DNA of 64,000 nucleotides from Pandoraea thiooxydans. GTDB taxonomy: Bacteria; Pseudomonadota; Gammaproteobacteria; Burkholderiales; Burkholderiaceae. The stretch is from the NCBI RefSeq assembly GCF_001931675.1, contig NZ_CP014839.1, positions 930,001 to 994,000 on the forward strand. The letters are read 5' to 3'. This document shows, piece after piece, positions 37,713 to 46,154 of this stretch. Both the position numbers and the translations under genes were made by a program. Numbering within the stretch: the stretch's first letter is position 1; each line of letters starts with the position of its first letter. The notes below the pieces were generated by a model. It was not told the DNA's origin and ran no database searches. It was given only the letters and a program-made list of their open reading frames with translations.

Positions 37713-38498
37713 CTAGGATATACCCGTCACGCGTTGCAGGGCGGCCAGGCGAAGCCGATAGGGCAGCAGGCTGGCGAATTTTAACAAGCGCGTAAAGCGC
37801 TTTGGAAAGTCGATTTCGAAGCGCCCGCGCGCCAGGCCGTCGACGATCGCCTCGGCGGCCGCCTCGGGCGTTTGCAATGCCGGCATCGGAAAGCTGTTGG
37901 CCGCCGTCAGGCGCGTCTTCACGAAACCGGGATTGATCAAATAGACACCGAGCCCCTTGGCATGAAGCTCCGTGTACAGCAACTCCGCAAGATTGATCAG
38001 CGCCGCCTTGGTCGGCCCGTACACGGTGGCATTGGGCAGGCCGAGGTAGCCGGCAATACTCGCGATGACCGCAATGCCGCCGCTTTGCTGCGACAGCAGC
38101 CCAGGCAATACGACTTCAAGCCCATAGTAGACGCTGTTCAGATTGACCTCGACTGTTTTGCGAACCTGATCCGCCCGGATATCCCACGGACGCAGCGGGC
38201 GATATTCGGCCGCGCAAAAAACGATCAGATCGATGGCTTCCCATTCCTGGCGCAGAGTCCGGTGGGACGCGTCCCACGCGGCCGGGTCGGTCACATCCAG
38301 CGGCACGATCCAGGCGGTCGGAAGATCCGCCGCGACCGCTTGCAACGCGTCGATGCGCCGCGCCGACAAGGCCACGCTCGCGCCGCGCCGCAACAGGTTC
38401 CGCGCCAACGCGGCGCCAATGCCGCTGGAGGCTCCGACCACCCACACCCGCTTGCCTTGCCAGTTGGTCCAACGAGGGTTAAGAGACGTCCATTTCAT
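37713..38498 (-). CDS. Short-chain dehydrogenase/reductase
   Basis: 261 residues. NAD(P)-binding VWVVGASSGIGAALARNLL (TGxxxGIG type), then NLNSVYYGLEVVLPG, catalytic Ser in SIAGYLGLPNA and Tyr-x3-Lys as YGPTKAAL, followed by NPGFVKTRLT. The Arg in SARRIDAL fits NADP(H) preference. Substrate unknown; by position it belongs to the lipid/photoprotection operon between DUF3833 (26 bp) and phrB (24 bp). Confidence 0.9.
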   Translation of the reverse strand: MKWTSLNPRWTNWQGKRVWVVGASSGIGAALARNLLRRGASVALSARRIDALQAVAADLPTAWIVPLDVTDPAAWDASHRTLRQEWEAIDLIVFCAAEYRPLRPWDIRADQVRKTVEVNLNSVYYGLEVVLPGLLSQQSGGIAVIASIAGYLGLPNATVYGPTKAALINLAELLYTELHAKGLGVYLINPGFVKTRLTAANSFPMPALQTPEAAAEAIVDGLARGRFEIDFPKRFTRLLKFASLLPYRLRLAALQRVTGIS

Positions 38499-38524
38499 GA
38501 TGGCCTCGCGGCGAGCGCATAAGA

Positions 38525-39058
38525 TTAGGCAGGATGCCGAAAGAACAGGGTGACCTGTCCGACCTCGAAGCCGAACTTGGTGACCTTGGCCCGATTGATC
38601 ATGGTGTGTTCATCGACCAGATACATCCAGTCGTCGAATTGCACGTTGTAGGTCGTCTTGTCGACCGGCAGCTTGACCGTATAGCGCCAATGCAGGGTGT
38701 TGCCGGCGGTATGGCCGATCGCCTGGCCGATCACGTCGGCGGCGATACCTCGCCACGAGCCGTCGGGTTGCGCCGTGAGCGTCCAGACGCGACTTTGCTT
38801 GGTGCCGTCGCTATAAGTGAAATGCTCGTCGAGCACCAGCTTGCCGTTTTCCTCGCGGCCTTCCATATTGACGTGAAAGCGCTTGACCACTTCGCCGTTG
38901 CGTTTCTGGAACATGCCCCATGCCTCGGTTTTACCGCTGAAGAATTTGACGACGTCGAAGTGCGGCTGATTTTGCGCGTAATCGGAAATCTTTTGCGTGG
39001 CGCAGGCCGAGAGCATCATGGTGGCGCCCAGTGCGAGCGCGTATTTAATCGAGATCAT
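38525..39058 (-). CDS. DUF3833 family lipoprotein
   Basis: 177 residues from ATG 39058, which overlaps the stop of the MFS gene by 4 bp. The signal peptide ends in the lipobox LSAC (ALGATMMLSACATQ). The mature part reads FDVVKFFSGKTEAWGMFQKRNGEVVKRFHVNM...YDSDGTKQSR-like segments and DDWMYLVDEHTMINRAKVTKFGFEVGQVTLFF, the DUF3833 pattern. The beta-rich fold suggests lipid binding, but function is not known. Always found in this operon type. Confidence 0.88.
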   Translation of the reverse strand: MISIKYALALGATMMLSACATQKISDYAQNQPHFDVVKFFSGKTEAWGMFQKRNGEVVKRFHVNMEGREENGKLVLDEHFTYSDGTKQSRVWTLTAQPDGSWRGIAADVIGQAIGHTAGNTLHWRYTVKLPVDKTTYNVQFDDWMYLVDEHTMINRAKVTKFGFEVGQVTLFFRHPA

Positions 39059-40311
39059 GTCGAAGGTTCCTCGCTGGTTGAGAATTCCGCGGTGCGCAGG
39101 GTCCCCCACGCCGCGAGCTTGAATAAACAGGGCAGCCCGCCATAGGCGAGCGCGAGCGCCGCACCGCCGCTGGCGGCCGCGCCCGGCTGGTAGCCGAACG
39201 CAGCCAGCAATGGCAGCGTCAGGCCGGAAAGCGCCAACGCCAGCTTGCCGAGCAGGCTCCACACGCCGTAATAGCCGGCCGGCTGTTCGTTCGGTGGGAT
39301 CAGGCAAGCCAACAGCACCGGCGGCAGGATCAAATCTGCCCCCAGCGCCAGCCCGGCCATCACGCACACGGCCAGATAGGCTGGTGCGTCACCCGGCCCG
39401 AGCAGGGTCGCCCAAATGAAAGCCGCCACCGCCAACGCCATTCCCAGACGCCAGGCACGTGCCGGGCCGATGCGGGCGGCCAGCCGCGTCCAGCCCGGCA
39501 AGCCAGCCGCTCCGGCGGCGAAGTAGACGGCCAGGAACAGGCCCGACCAGCGGGGCGCCTGCAGCCGGTCGGCAATAAAAAAGAGCGCCAGCGTGGCTGG
39601 TACCGACACGGATATGGCGTTCAGGAAGTAGGGCACCAGCAACTGGCGAAAGCGCGCATTGGCCAGCGTCGAGGTCCAGTTCGGCGCAACCGCCACGACG
39701 GGATCCCGCCAGCGCGGTGCATAGCGCAGCAATGCCAGCAGGCCGATGAACAGCAGTACGGCGAATAACGCTGAATAAGCGGCCATGCCTCGCTCGGCTG
39801 ACCACGTGTGGCTGTTCATCAGCCAGGTCGGCAAGGCGCTGGCGAGCATCACGCCGAGCAGGCCTGCACCCTCGCGCCAGCCCGCGGCATTGGTCAGCCC
39901 GGTGGTGCTTGGCGCCAGACGCGCCCCCCAGGCGAGGTAGGTGATGTTCAGCAGGCTGTGCGCGGTATAGACGGCGATCAGCGCCAACGCGAGCCATGCC
40001 GCCAGTGCATTGCCCGACAGCGGAGGCAGCCAAAGGCCGGCAAACGTCATGGCCAGCAATAGTGCCGCGACGACCAGCATCGGCGTGAGCCGCCCGCGCC
40101 GGGCCAGCCGGTCGATCCATTGCCCCAGCCAGGGGTCCTGCACGGTATCGACCAGCCGGGCGGCAAACAGCACCGTGCCGGTTAGCGACAGCGCCAGCCC
40201 GAGATGGGTCGTGTAATAGATGGGCACCTGCACGTACACGGGCAGCGCGGCCATCGCCAACGGCATGCCGAGTGCGCCATATGCGGCCAGCGCCGAGACC
40301 TTCTCGCTCAT
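39055..40311 (-). CDS. Major facilitator (GPH sugar:cation symporter-like) transporter
   Basis: 418 residues, about 12 hydrophobic helices. Starts KVSALAAYGALGMPLAMAALPVYVQVPIYYT; the loop after helix 2 reads LVDTVQDPWLGQWIDRLARRGR (DxxxDPxxGxxxDR), typical of the GPH group. Substrate unknown; in this operon context it may move a lipid precursor or flip a product. It overlaps both neighbours by 4 bp, so translation is probably coupled. Confidence 0.88.
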   Translation of the reverse strand: MSEKVSALAAYGALGMPLAMAALPVYVQVPIYYTTHLGLALSLTGTVLFAARLVDTVQDPWLGQWIDRLARRGRLTPMLVVAALLLAMTFAGLWLPPLSGNALAAWLALALIAVYTAHSLLNITYLAWGARLAPSTTGLTNAAGWREGAGLLGVMLASALPTWLMNSHTWSAERGMAAYSALFAVLLFIGLLALLRYAPRWRDPVVAVAPNWTSTLANARFRQLLVPYFLNAISVSVPATLALFFIADRLQAPRWSGLFLAVYFAAGAAGLPGWTRLAARIGPARAWRLGMALAVAAFIWATLLGPGDAPAYLAVCVMAGLALGADLILPPVLLACLIPPNEQPAGYYGVWSLLGKLALALSGLTLPLLAAFGYQPGAAASGGAALALAYGGLPCLFKLAAWGTLRTAEFSTSEEPST

Positions 40312-40859
40312 GACGAAGCCCGTCCCAGCAACTGGCGGCGAAGATCGGGCGCCCGCGTGCCGCGATCGAGCCAGATACCGAAGAACCGTTTAGCGAATGC
40401 CGGATCGTCGACCGTCGCGGTAAGGCGGCCGTCGGCATAAAAGCGCGCACCTTCGCCGGGCAGGAACACGCCGACGATGCTGTCGCCCGGCGCCACGCCC
40501 ACGAAGGCGCGCTGCATTGCCAAACGCCACTGCTGCAGAGCGGCCGCGTCGATCGGGTGCACCGCCATCCGGGTGATCTCGTCCAGGCTGCTTTGCACCA
40601 GCCGGGCGCGGGAAATGTGCCGGTGATAGATCAGCTTGAGCGCAAACGGCGCCGCAAACGGCGCGCCCGGATTTGCCGCATCGCACGCGCGCCACATTTG
40701 TGCGGTGTAGATCAGGAATCCGATCACGCGAAAGTCGCCCTGGCCGCACAGTTGCGCGGCTGGCACATCGGCCCGCCAGCCGGCGTCGAGCGGCGCGGCA
40801 GATGCCGGCGGCAGCGTCAGCAGCAGGGCGATCGCGAGCGCCGGGATAAGACGGCGCAT
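40308..40859 (-). CDS. Chalcone-isomerase-like exported protein
   Basis: 183 residues with a signal peptide (LIPALAIALLLTLPPASAAP). The mature part has the CHI-like pattern: GFLIYTAQMW, FALKLIYHRHISRARLVQSSLDEITRM and FVGVAPGDSIVGVFLPGEGARFYADGR, then FAKRFFGIWLD. In bacteria these are not flavonoid enzymes; a fatty-acid-binding role like plant FAP proteins is the usual suggestion. It lies 1 bp after the Cfa-like gene. Confidence 0.82.
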   Translation of the reverse strand: MRRLIPALAIALLLTLPPASAAPLDAGWRADVPAAQLCGQGDFRVIGFLIYTAQMWRACDAANPGAPFAAPFALKLIYHRHISRARLVQSSLDEITRMAVHPIDAAALQQWRLAMQRAFVGVAPGDSIVGVFLPGEGARFYADGRLTATVDDPAFAKRFFGIWLDRGTRAPDLRRQLLGRASS

Positions 40860-40860
40860 G

Positions 40861-42075
40861 TCAGGCCTGCCGCTTCAGCACGAACTGCACGACATCGGTG
40901 CGGGCCTCGTCGAAGCCCGCCTCGCAATACGCCAGGTAAAGGCGCCACAGGCGGATGAACTCCTCGTCGAATCCCTGCTGCCGTACTTCGGCCAGCCGTG
41001 CCTCGAACGCCTGACGCCAGCGCCGCAGTGTCTCGGCGTAGTCCCTGCCGAAAGCAAGCGAAACGCGGCCCGCCAGATTGGCCCGGCGGGCGGTGTCGAG
41101 CAGCCGCTCGGGACTCGGCAGCATGCCGCCGGGGAAAATCGTGTGCCGGATGAAATCGCTGCTCGCGCGATAGGCGAGAAAACGCGATTCGTCGATCGTG
41201 ATCGATTGCAGCAACGCGCTGGCCCCCGGCACCAGCCGGTCGTGCAGCACGTTAAAGAAGCCAGGCCAGAAACGCTCGCCCACCGCCTCGAACATCTCGA
41301 TCGACACCACGGCGTCGTATCGGCCGGCGATGTCGCGATAGTCGCACAGCGCCAGCGTGACCAACGTGCCCAGGCCTGCCTCGGTAACGCGCTCGCGCGC
41401 CAGCGCAAGTTGCGCCTCGGAAATCGTCACGCCATGCACCCGAATGCCCTGGCGCGCGGCGTGCAGCGCAAAGCCGCCCCAGCCGCAGCCGATTTCGAGC
41501 ACGTGCATGCCGGGCCGCAGGCCGAGCGTGTCGATGATGCGCTGGTATTTCGCCGCTTGCGCATCGGCCAGCGGGCGCTGCAGATCGCCGTCGAACCATG
41601 CGCTGGAATAGCTCCAGGTCGGGTCGAGCCACAGCGCATAGAACGGATTGCCGATATCGTAGTGTGCGTGAATGTTGCGCCGGCTACCCGCTCTGGTGTT
41701 GGGGCGCAGCCGATGCAGCAGGCCGTACCACAGACGCGCCAGACGATTTCCCCACACGGTTTGCGCGACGGCGTCCTCATTGCGGATCGCCAGCCGCAGC
41801 AGCGCGGTGAGATCAGGTGTATTGAGCCAGCCGTGGCGATAGGCGTCGGCAAACCCGATATCGCCGGCCCGCAAAACCAGCTCGCAGCCGCGCCAGTCGG
41901 TCACTTCCAGGCGGGCGCTGGGGCTACCGTGCGGATCGCCGAATACGCGCTGTTCGCCGGACGGCATGATCAGCACCAGATGCCCGCAACGGATTTTCTC
42001 GAGCAGCGAAAGAAACACGCGCGCCAAGGCGGGGATGGGCGTACGCGACGAATAAAGAGTGCGGGAGAGATTCAT
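40861..42075 (-). CDS. Cyclopropane-fatty-acid-synthase-like SAM methyltransferase
   Basis: 404 residues from ATG 42075. SAM-binding VLEIGCGWGGFALHAA, preceded by AHYDIGNPFYALWLDPTWSYSSAWF and followed by YDAVVSIEMFEAVGERFWPGFF, all Cfa-family motifs that act on membrane phospholipid acyl chains. Unusual point: E. coli Cfa has an essential Cys in FPNGCLPS; here the motif is FPGGMLPS, with Met318. That fits Cfa-like enzymes that methylate unsaturated chains without ring closure (UfaM-type). A longer frame upstream is shadow of DUF1365. Overlaps DUF1365 by 4 bp. Confidence 0.9.
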   Translation of the reverse strand: MNLSRTLYSSRTPIPALARVFLSLLEKIRCGHLVLIMPSGEQRVFGDPHGSPSARLEVTDWRGCELVLRAGDIGFADAYRHGWLNTPDLTALLRLAIRNEDAVAQTVWGNRLARLWYGLLHRLRPNTRAGSRRNIHAHYDIGNPFYALWLDPTWSYSSAWFDGDLQRPLADAQAAKYQRIIDTLGLRPGMHVLEIGCGWGGFALHAARQGIRVHGVTISEAQLALARERVTEAGLGTLVTLALCDYRDIAGRYDAVVSIEMFEAVGERFWPGFFNVLHDRLVPGASALLQSITIDESRFLAYRASSDFIRHTIFPGGMLPSPERLLDTARRANLAGRVSLAFGRDYAETLRRWRQAFEARLAEVRQQGFDEEFIRLWRLYLAYCEAGFDEARTDVVQFVLKRQA

Positions 42076-42896
42076 AATGGGTGTTTCTCCGACGAGGACT
42101 CGGTAACGTGAATGGTTTGCGCGACTGCTGGAGGGGCGGGCTTGGTATGAAATGGCACTTTGCGCAGCCACAGGCGCAGCGCCTGTCGATGAATGCGCGC
42201 GACGACGCCAAAGGTCAGCAGCGGCTGCCGTAGCACGGCGCTCAGCACCTGCGCGCGGGAGAATGGCTGCTTGCGCCCGCCCACCGAGGTGCGTAACAGC
42301 AGGCCGTCGCGATCGAAGTAATCGATGCCCGTGAAGGCGGTCGCGGCGCTCTCGCGCAGGCGGAACTCGTAATGCCCCTCGACCTCGCAAAACGGCGAAA
42401 CATGGAATGACTTGCGGCACGTCAGCGTCGTGCCCGGGCCGATCGGCGCGGCGTCGCCGGCAGCCAGCAGATAGCGGTGACGCTCGCCGAAGGTGTTGTT
42501 GACCTCCGCCAGCAACGCCCGCAATTGGCCCGCGCTGTCGTGGCAGTACCAGAAACTCACCGGGTTGAAGACATAGCCGAACAGGCGCGGAAAGGTCTGC
42601 AGCCAGATCGGCCCGTCGTTGGGCAGGCCAGCCTCGGCCAGTTGCGCCCGCATCCAGGTTGCCAGGTCGCTGCCGTCGCGCGGGCCGTAGTCGCGCACGA
42701 AAAGACTCAAAAGCCGCCAGCGGTTGACGCCGAACCACCAGCGGCTCAGGCCGGCCAGGCGGTCCAGATTCACGCGCACGCAAAATACCGGGTAGACGAA
42801 GCGATTGCGCGTCGGGCGCAGGCGCTCGTGCATGACCTGGCCTGTCAGCAACAGGGCATCATCACCGATATGTTGGGCGGGGCGGGATGTTTTCAT
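42072..42896 (-). CDS. DUF1365 family protein
   Basis: 274 residues. Hallmarks: GQVMHERLRPTRNRFVYPVF, LFVRDYGPRDGSDLATWMRAQLAEAGL, TFPRLFGYVFNPVSFWYCHD, EVNNTFGERHRYLL and KSFHVSPFCEVEGHYEFR. The family is found almost always beside a Cfa-like methyltransferase and an FAD oxidoreductase, as here (4-bp overlaps on both sides). Mechanism unknown; a role in unsaturated fatty acid modification is inferred from context. Confidence 0.9.
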   Translation of the reverse strand: MKTSRPAQHIGDDALLLTGQVMHERLRPTRNRFVYPVFCVRVNLDRLAGLSRWWFGVNRWRLLSLFVRDYGPRDGSDLATWMRAQLAEAGLPNDGPIWLQTFPRLFGYVFNPVSFWYCHDSAGQLRALLAEVNNTFGERHRYLLAAGDAAPIGPGTTLTCRKSFHVSPFCEVEGHYEFRLRESAATAFTGIDYFDRDGLLLRTSVGGRKQPFSRAQVLSAVLRQPLLTFGVVARIHRQALRLWLRKVPFHTKPAPPAVAQTIHVTESSSEKHPL

Positions 42897-44203
42897 AGCT
42901 TGGCCCAGGCCGGCAACACGCCGAAATCTCTGGCAACGCGCAACGCCGACTTGAGGCCGTCCTCATGGAAGCCATAACCGGTCCAGGCGCCCGCAAACCA
43001 GGTGCGCCGCTTACCCTGTAGTGCCGGCAGGCGCTGCTGGGCCGCGATGGCGGGCAAATCCAGCAGCGGGTGTTCATACTCGAAGCGCTCCAGCTCGGAG
43101 CCCTCGACCGGCATTTCGATCGGATTGAGCGTGACGACTACCGGACGGCGGAACGGCAGCGGCTGCAATTGATTGATCAAATAGCTCACGCACACCGGGC
43201 GATTGCCTGCAACTGCGCGCCCGCCCAGGTAATTCCACGCCGACCAGACACGCCGCCGCCGGGGCAGCAAGCGCGTATCGGTGTGCAGCAGGGCGATGTT
43301 TTTTTGATAACGCACCGCGCCCAGGGTGTCGCGCTCGGCGTCGTCGGCGTCGAGCAGCAGGCGCAGCGAGGTCGGGGCATGAGTGGCCAGTACCACCGCA
43401 TCGAAGCGCGCCGGGCCCGAGGGCGTCAGCAGCGTGACGCCGTCCGCATCGCGCTGGATCGCGTGAATCGGGGTATCGAGGCGCACGTCGTCCAGCCGCG
43501 CGGCAATGCGGCGCACGTACTCGCGCCCGCCGCCGAGCACGGTCCTCCACTGCGGGCGGTTGCGAATTTGCAGCAGCGCGTGATTCATGCAAAAGCGCAG
43601 AAACGTCGCAGCGGGAAAACGCAGAATATCCGCCGTCGCACTCGACCAGATCGCCGCGGCCATCGGCAGCAAATAGTTGTCGCGAAATGGCGTGCCATAT
43701 CCGCCGGCCGTCAACAGCTCACCCACCGAGCAGCCGCTGTGCTGAGATTCGGCAAGGTGGCGCTCGGCGGCGTCGTTAAAGCGCAGGGTGTCACGCAGCA
43801 TCGACAGGAAGTTTGGCGAAAAAAGGTTCTGGCGTTGTGCGAACACCGTATTCAGATCGCTGCCGGCCCATTCCAGCCGGCCTTGGTCGAGCGACACTGA
43901 AAACGTCATGTCGCTGGGGTGGCTCGCTACGCCGAGTTCGGCAAACAGCGCGATCAGGTTGGGGTAAGTCCGGTCGTTGAAAACCAGGAAACCCGTGTCG
44001 ACCGGATGGCGCTCGCCATCGACTTCAGCCTCGACGGTATTGGTGTGACCGCCGAGATAGCTGCCCGCCTCGAACAGCGTGACTGCGTGGCGCCCGGCCA
44101 GGAAGTAGGCGCTGGCCAGACCGCTGATGCCCGAGCCCACCACGGCAATGCGTAGTCCATTGGATCTGGTCGGATTGACAGTGTTGATCGCGTGCTTGCC
44201 CAT
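42893..44203 (-). CDS. FAD-dependent oxidoreductase/desaturase of the Cfa-linked cluster
   Basis: 436 residues. Rossmann FAD motif RIAVVGSGISGLASAYFLAGRHAVTLFEA, then YLGGHTNTVEAEVDGERHPVDTGFLVFNDRTYPNLIALFAELGV as in the amine-oxidase/carotene-desaturase-like superfamily, and a C-terminal LPALQGKRRTWFAGAWTGYGFHEDGLKSAL closing motif. Counterparts sit with Cfa-like enzymes and in Rhodobacter are tied to furan fatty acid formation. First gene of the eight-gene operon; its promoter must lie in 44204-44373, shared with the divergent TetR gene. Confidence 0.88.
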   Translation of the reverse strand: MGKHAINTVNPTRSNGLRIAVVGSGISGLASAYFLAGRHAVTLFEAGSYLGGHTNTVEAEVDGERHPVDTGFLVFNDRTYPNLIALFAELGVASHPSDMTFSVSLDQGRLEWAGSDLNTVFAQRQNLFSPNFLSMLRDTLRFNDAAERHLAESQHSGCSVGELLTAGGYGTPFRDNYLLPMAAAIWSSATADILRFPAATFLRFCMNHALLQIRNRPQWRTVLGGGREYVRRIAARLDDVRLDTPIHAIQRDADGVTLLTPSGPARFDAVVLATHAPTSLRLLLDADDAERDTLGAVRYQKNIALLHTDTRLLPRRRRVWSAWNYLGGRAVAGNRPVCVSYLINQLQPLPFRRPVVVTLNPIEMPVEGSELERFEYEHPLLDLPAIAAQQRLPALQGKRRTWFAGAWTGYGFHEDGLKSALRVARDFGVLPAWAKL

Positions 44204-44373
44204 CGAGTTATTTTCTCCGGCCGCTTTGAGTCATTTCCGGGAATCCCCGTAACTATTTGTTAAATAACTATTTTTTTGCTTTCTGGCTTTTCCCGTTGCC
44301 TTTGCCGGTAACGGTGCTAAGATGCTTAAACTATTTTGGAAAAAATACTACTACACAGTAGCGATATTTACCA
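44204..44373. promoter_or_regulatory. Divergent control region with AACTATTT repeats and a palindrome
   Basis: 170 bp, strongly A+T-rich. AACTATTT occurs three times in the same orientation (44251-44258, 44266-44273, 44329-44336); the first two are 15 bp apart. A palindrome CTACT-ACAC-AGTAG lies at 44348-44361, 12 bp before the TetR start. The region must hold both promoters. Either motif could be the operator for the TetR protein. Confidence 0.5.
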
Positions 44374-44979
44374 ATGGGTATTTTCAATAAATTGAGCTTC
44401 AAGGATCAAGCCTTCAAGTTGCGCGAGGACGCCATCCTCGATGCCGCCACGCGCATGCTTGCCAGCAAGGGCTTCGATCTGATGACCATGGACGACGTCG
44501 CGCTCGAGGTCGGTATCTCCAAACCGAGCCTCTATAAGCATTTCAAGTCCAAGGAAGATCTGGTGGGCGAGGCGTTGATCCGCCTGATCGACGGCGCGAT
44601 CGAGCATCTCGGGCAAATGCCCGCCACGCTCACGCCATTGCAGCGCCTGAGCGATCTGCTCGAATGGGCGCTGCGCGTGCGGCTCGGCGGCGGCTTGCCG
44701 TTCCTGCCCTCGACGAGTGCCCACGTGCGCGACATGCTGACGCGCAATTTGCGGTACGTCGCGCGCGTGCTCAAGTTGCATCAGCAGCTCAAGGCGCTGG
44801 TGCGCCAGGCGAAGGCCGCTGGACAGCTCGACGCGGCATTGCCCGACGACGTAATCCTGTTCAGCTATTACGCCCGCACTTGCGACCCGTCGGTCGATTA
44901 CCTGCGCCTGTACAGCCAGCTCGACGATGAGGCGATCGTCGCCAGCATGCTGCGCGTGTGCTTCGACGGGCTGCGCTGA
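44374..44979 (+). CDS. TetR-family regulator divergent from the lipid operon
   Basis: 201 residues. N-terminal helix-turn-helix: REDAILDAATRMLASKGFDLMTMDDVALEVGISKPSLYKHFKSKEDLVGEAL. The C-terminal domain is a helical ligand pocket of unknown ligand. Its divergent position across a repeat-rich 170-bp gap makes it the likely repressor or regulator of the FAD-oxidoreductase-led operon. Elsewhere such operons are commonly controlled by sigma-E/ChrR; no ChrR gene is seen here. Confidence 0.88.
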   Translation: MGIFNKLSFKDQAFKLREDAILDAATRMLASKGFDLMTMDDVALEVGISKPSLYKHFKSKEDLVGEALIRLIDGAIEHLGQMPATLTPLQRLSDLLEWALRVRLGGGLPFLPSTSAHVRDMLTRNLRYVARVLKLHQQLKALVRQAKAAGQLDAALPDDVILFSYYARTCDPSVDYLRLYSQLDDEAIVASMLRVCFDGLR

Positions 44980-45023
44980 CCGGGCTCCCGGCCATGCCGC
45001 CGCGCCCATGCCGCGCGCGGTCA

Positions 45024-45944
45024 TCATGACGCCCCGCGCGGCAGGATCTGCGCCACATGGTCGGGTGTCGGGCGCGTCGCCGGCGCCGTGTGCTCCACGA
45101 ACGCCACCACCCGCGCCAGCGCCGGCGCGACCCAGCGCAGCGGCCTGGCAAACGAGCCGATCAACAGTGCATGCGTCACGCCCCGATAGTTTTCGGCCTG
45201 GACCGGGTCGTGCGCGGCGCGCAACGCGGCAGCCAGCGCGTCGGAATTGCGTATCGGGCTGACGATCGTGTCGGCCGAGCCCGTGAGCAGCAAGCTCGGC
45301 GGCGCGTCGCCGGTGACGTGATTGATCGGTTGCGAGGCCGGCGGCGTATTCGGAAACAGGAAGATCGGCTTGATTTCGTCGACGTCGATCGGCAGAAAAT
45401 TGTACGGACCGGCCAATCCGATCCAGCCGCTGAGCATGCCTGGCGAGTCGCCAAAGCGGGCCAGCCAGCGCGGATCGAGCGCCACCATGGCAGCGTTGTA
45501 GGCGCCGGCACTGTGTCCCATCACGAACAGCCGGTGCGGATCTCCGCCATAGGCTTCGATGTGCGCAAGCGTCCACGCAACCGCACGGGCGGAGTCCTCC
45601 ACAAAGTCCGGATAAACCACCTGCGGATACAGACGATAATCTGCGATGACCGCGGTGATGCCGCGCGAGGCGAGCGCCTCGCCGACGAAACGGTACTCGC
45701 TGCGAGCCCCGCTATCCCAGTTGCCGCCGTAGAAAAACACCACCACTGGTGTTGGCCGGGTCGCGCCAAGCGGCGCATAGATGTCGAGCTTCTGCCGCCC
45801 CAGCGGGCCATAGGCGATGCCCGCGCTCAGGCGGTAGGTATTATCGGGCGTCAGGCGATCGATGGTGCGCAGTGGCGAGCAGGCGGCGAGGCAGCCCAGT
45901 AAGAGCGGCGTCAGAAAAAACCTGGACCAGATCGAACCAGTCAT
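45024..45944 (-). CDS. Lipoprotein alpha/beta hydrolase (carboxylesterase-like)
   Basis: 306 residues from ATG 45944, with GGAGA upstream. The signal peptide MTGSIWSRFFLTPLLLGCLAAC ends in a lipobox LAAC. The catalytic domain shows PVVVFFYGGNWDSGARSEYRF (oxyanion loop), the nucleophile elbow VMGHSAGAYNAAMVAL, Asp in LLLTGSADTIV and His in YRGVTHALL. It would be an outer-membrane- or periplasm-facing esterase; substrate unknown. A longer frame to 46022 would bury the signal sequence. Confidence 0.85.
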   Translation of the reverse strand: MTGSIWSRFFLTPLLLGCLAACSPLRTIDRLTPDNTYRLSAGIAYGPLGRQKLDIYAPLGATRPTPVVVFFYGGNWDSGARSEYRFVGEALASRGITAVIADYRLYPQVVYPDFVEDSARAVAWTLAHIEAYGGDPHRLFVMGHSAGAYNAAMVALDPRWLARFGDSPGMLSGWIGLAGPYNFLPIDVDEIKPIFLFPNTPPASQPINHVTGDAPPSLLLTGSADTIVSPIRNSDALAAALRAAHDPVQAENYRGVTHALLIGSFARPLRWVAPALARVVAFVEHTAPATRPTPDHVAQILPRGAS

Positions 45945-46154
45945 AAAATCTCCACGAAAAGTGCTGGGCGGCAACGATATTCGTAGATACGGCCGGTCGC
46001 GCGATTTGGATGCACTCTGCATTCGAGTTGCGGGATTACGCCCCAGTGGCGGCAGGAATTTTCCGGGAGTCGCGTTGGCGTGGTCGTGCCCGGGGCGTAA
46101 CGCTTGCCGAGCCGCTACAATGGCCGGCCTCTCAAACGCTTCCTGCCGAACCTC

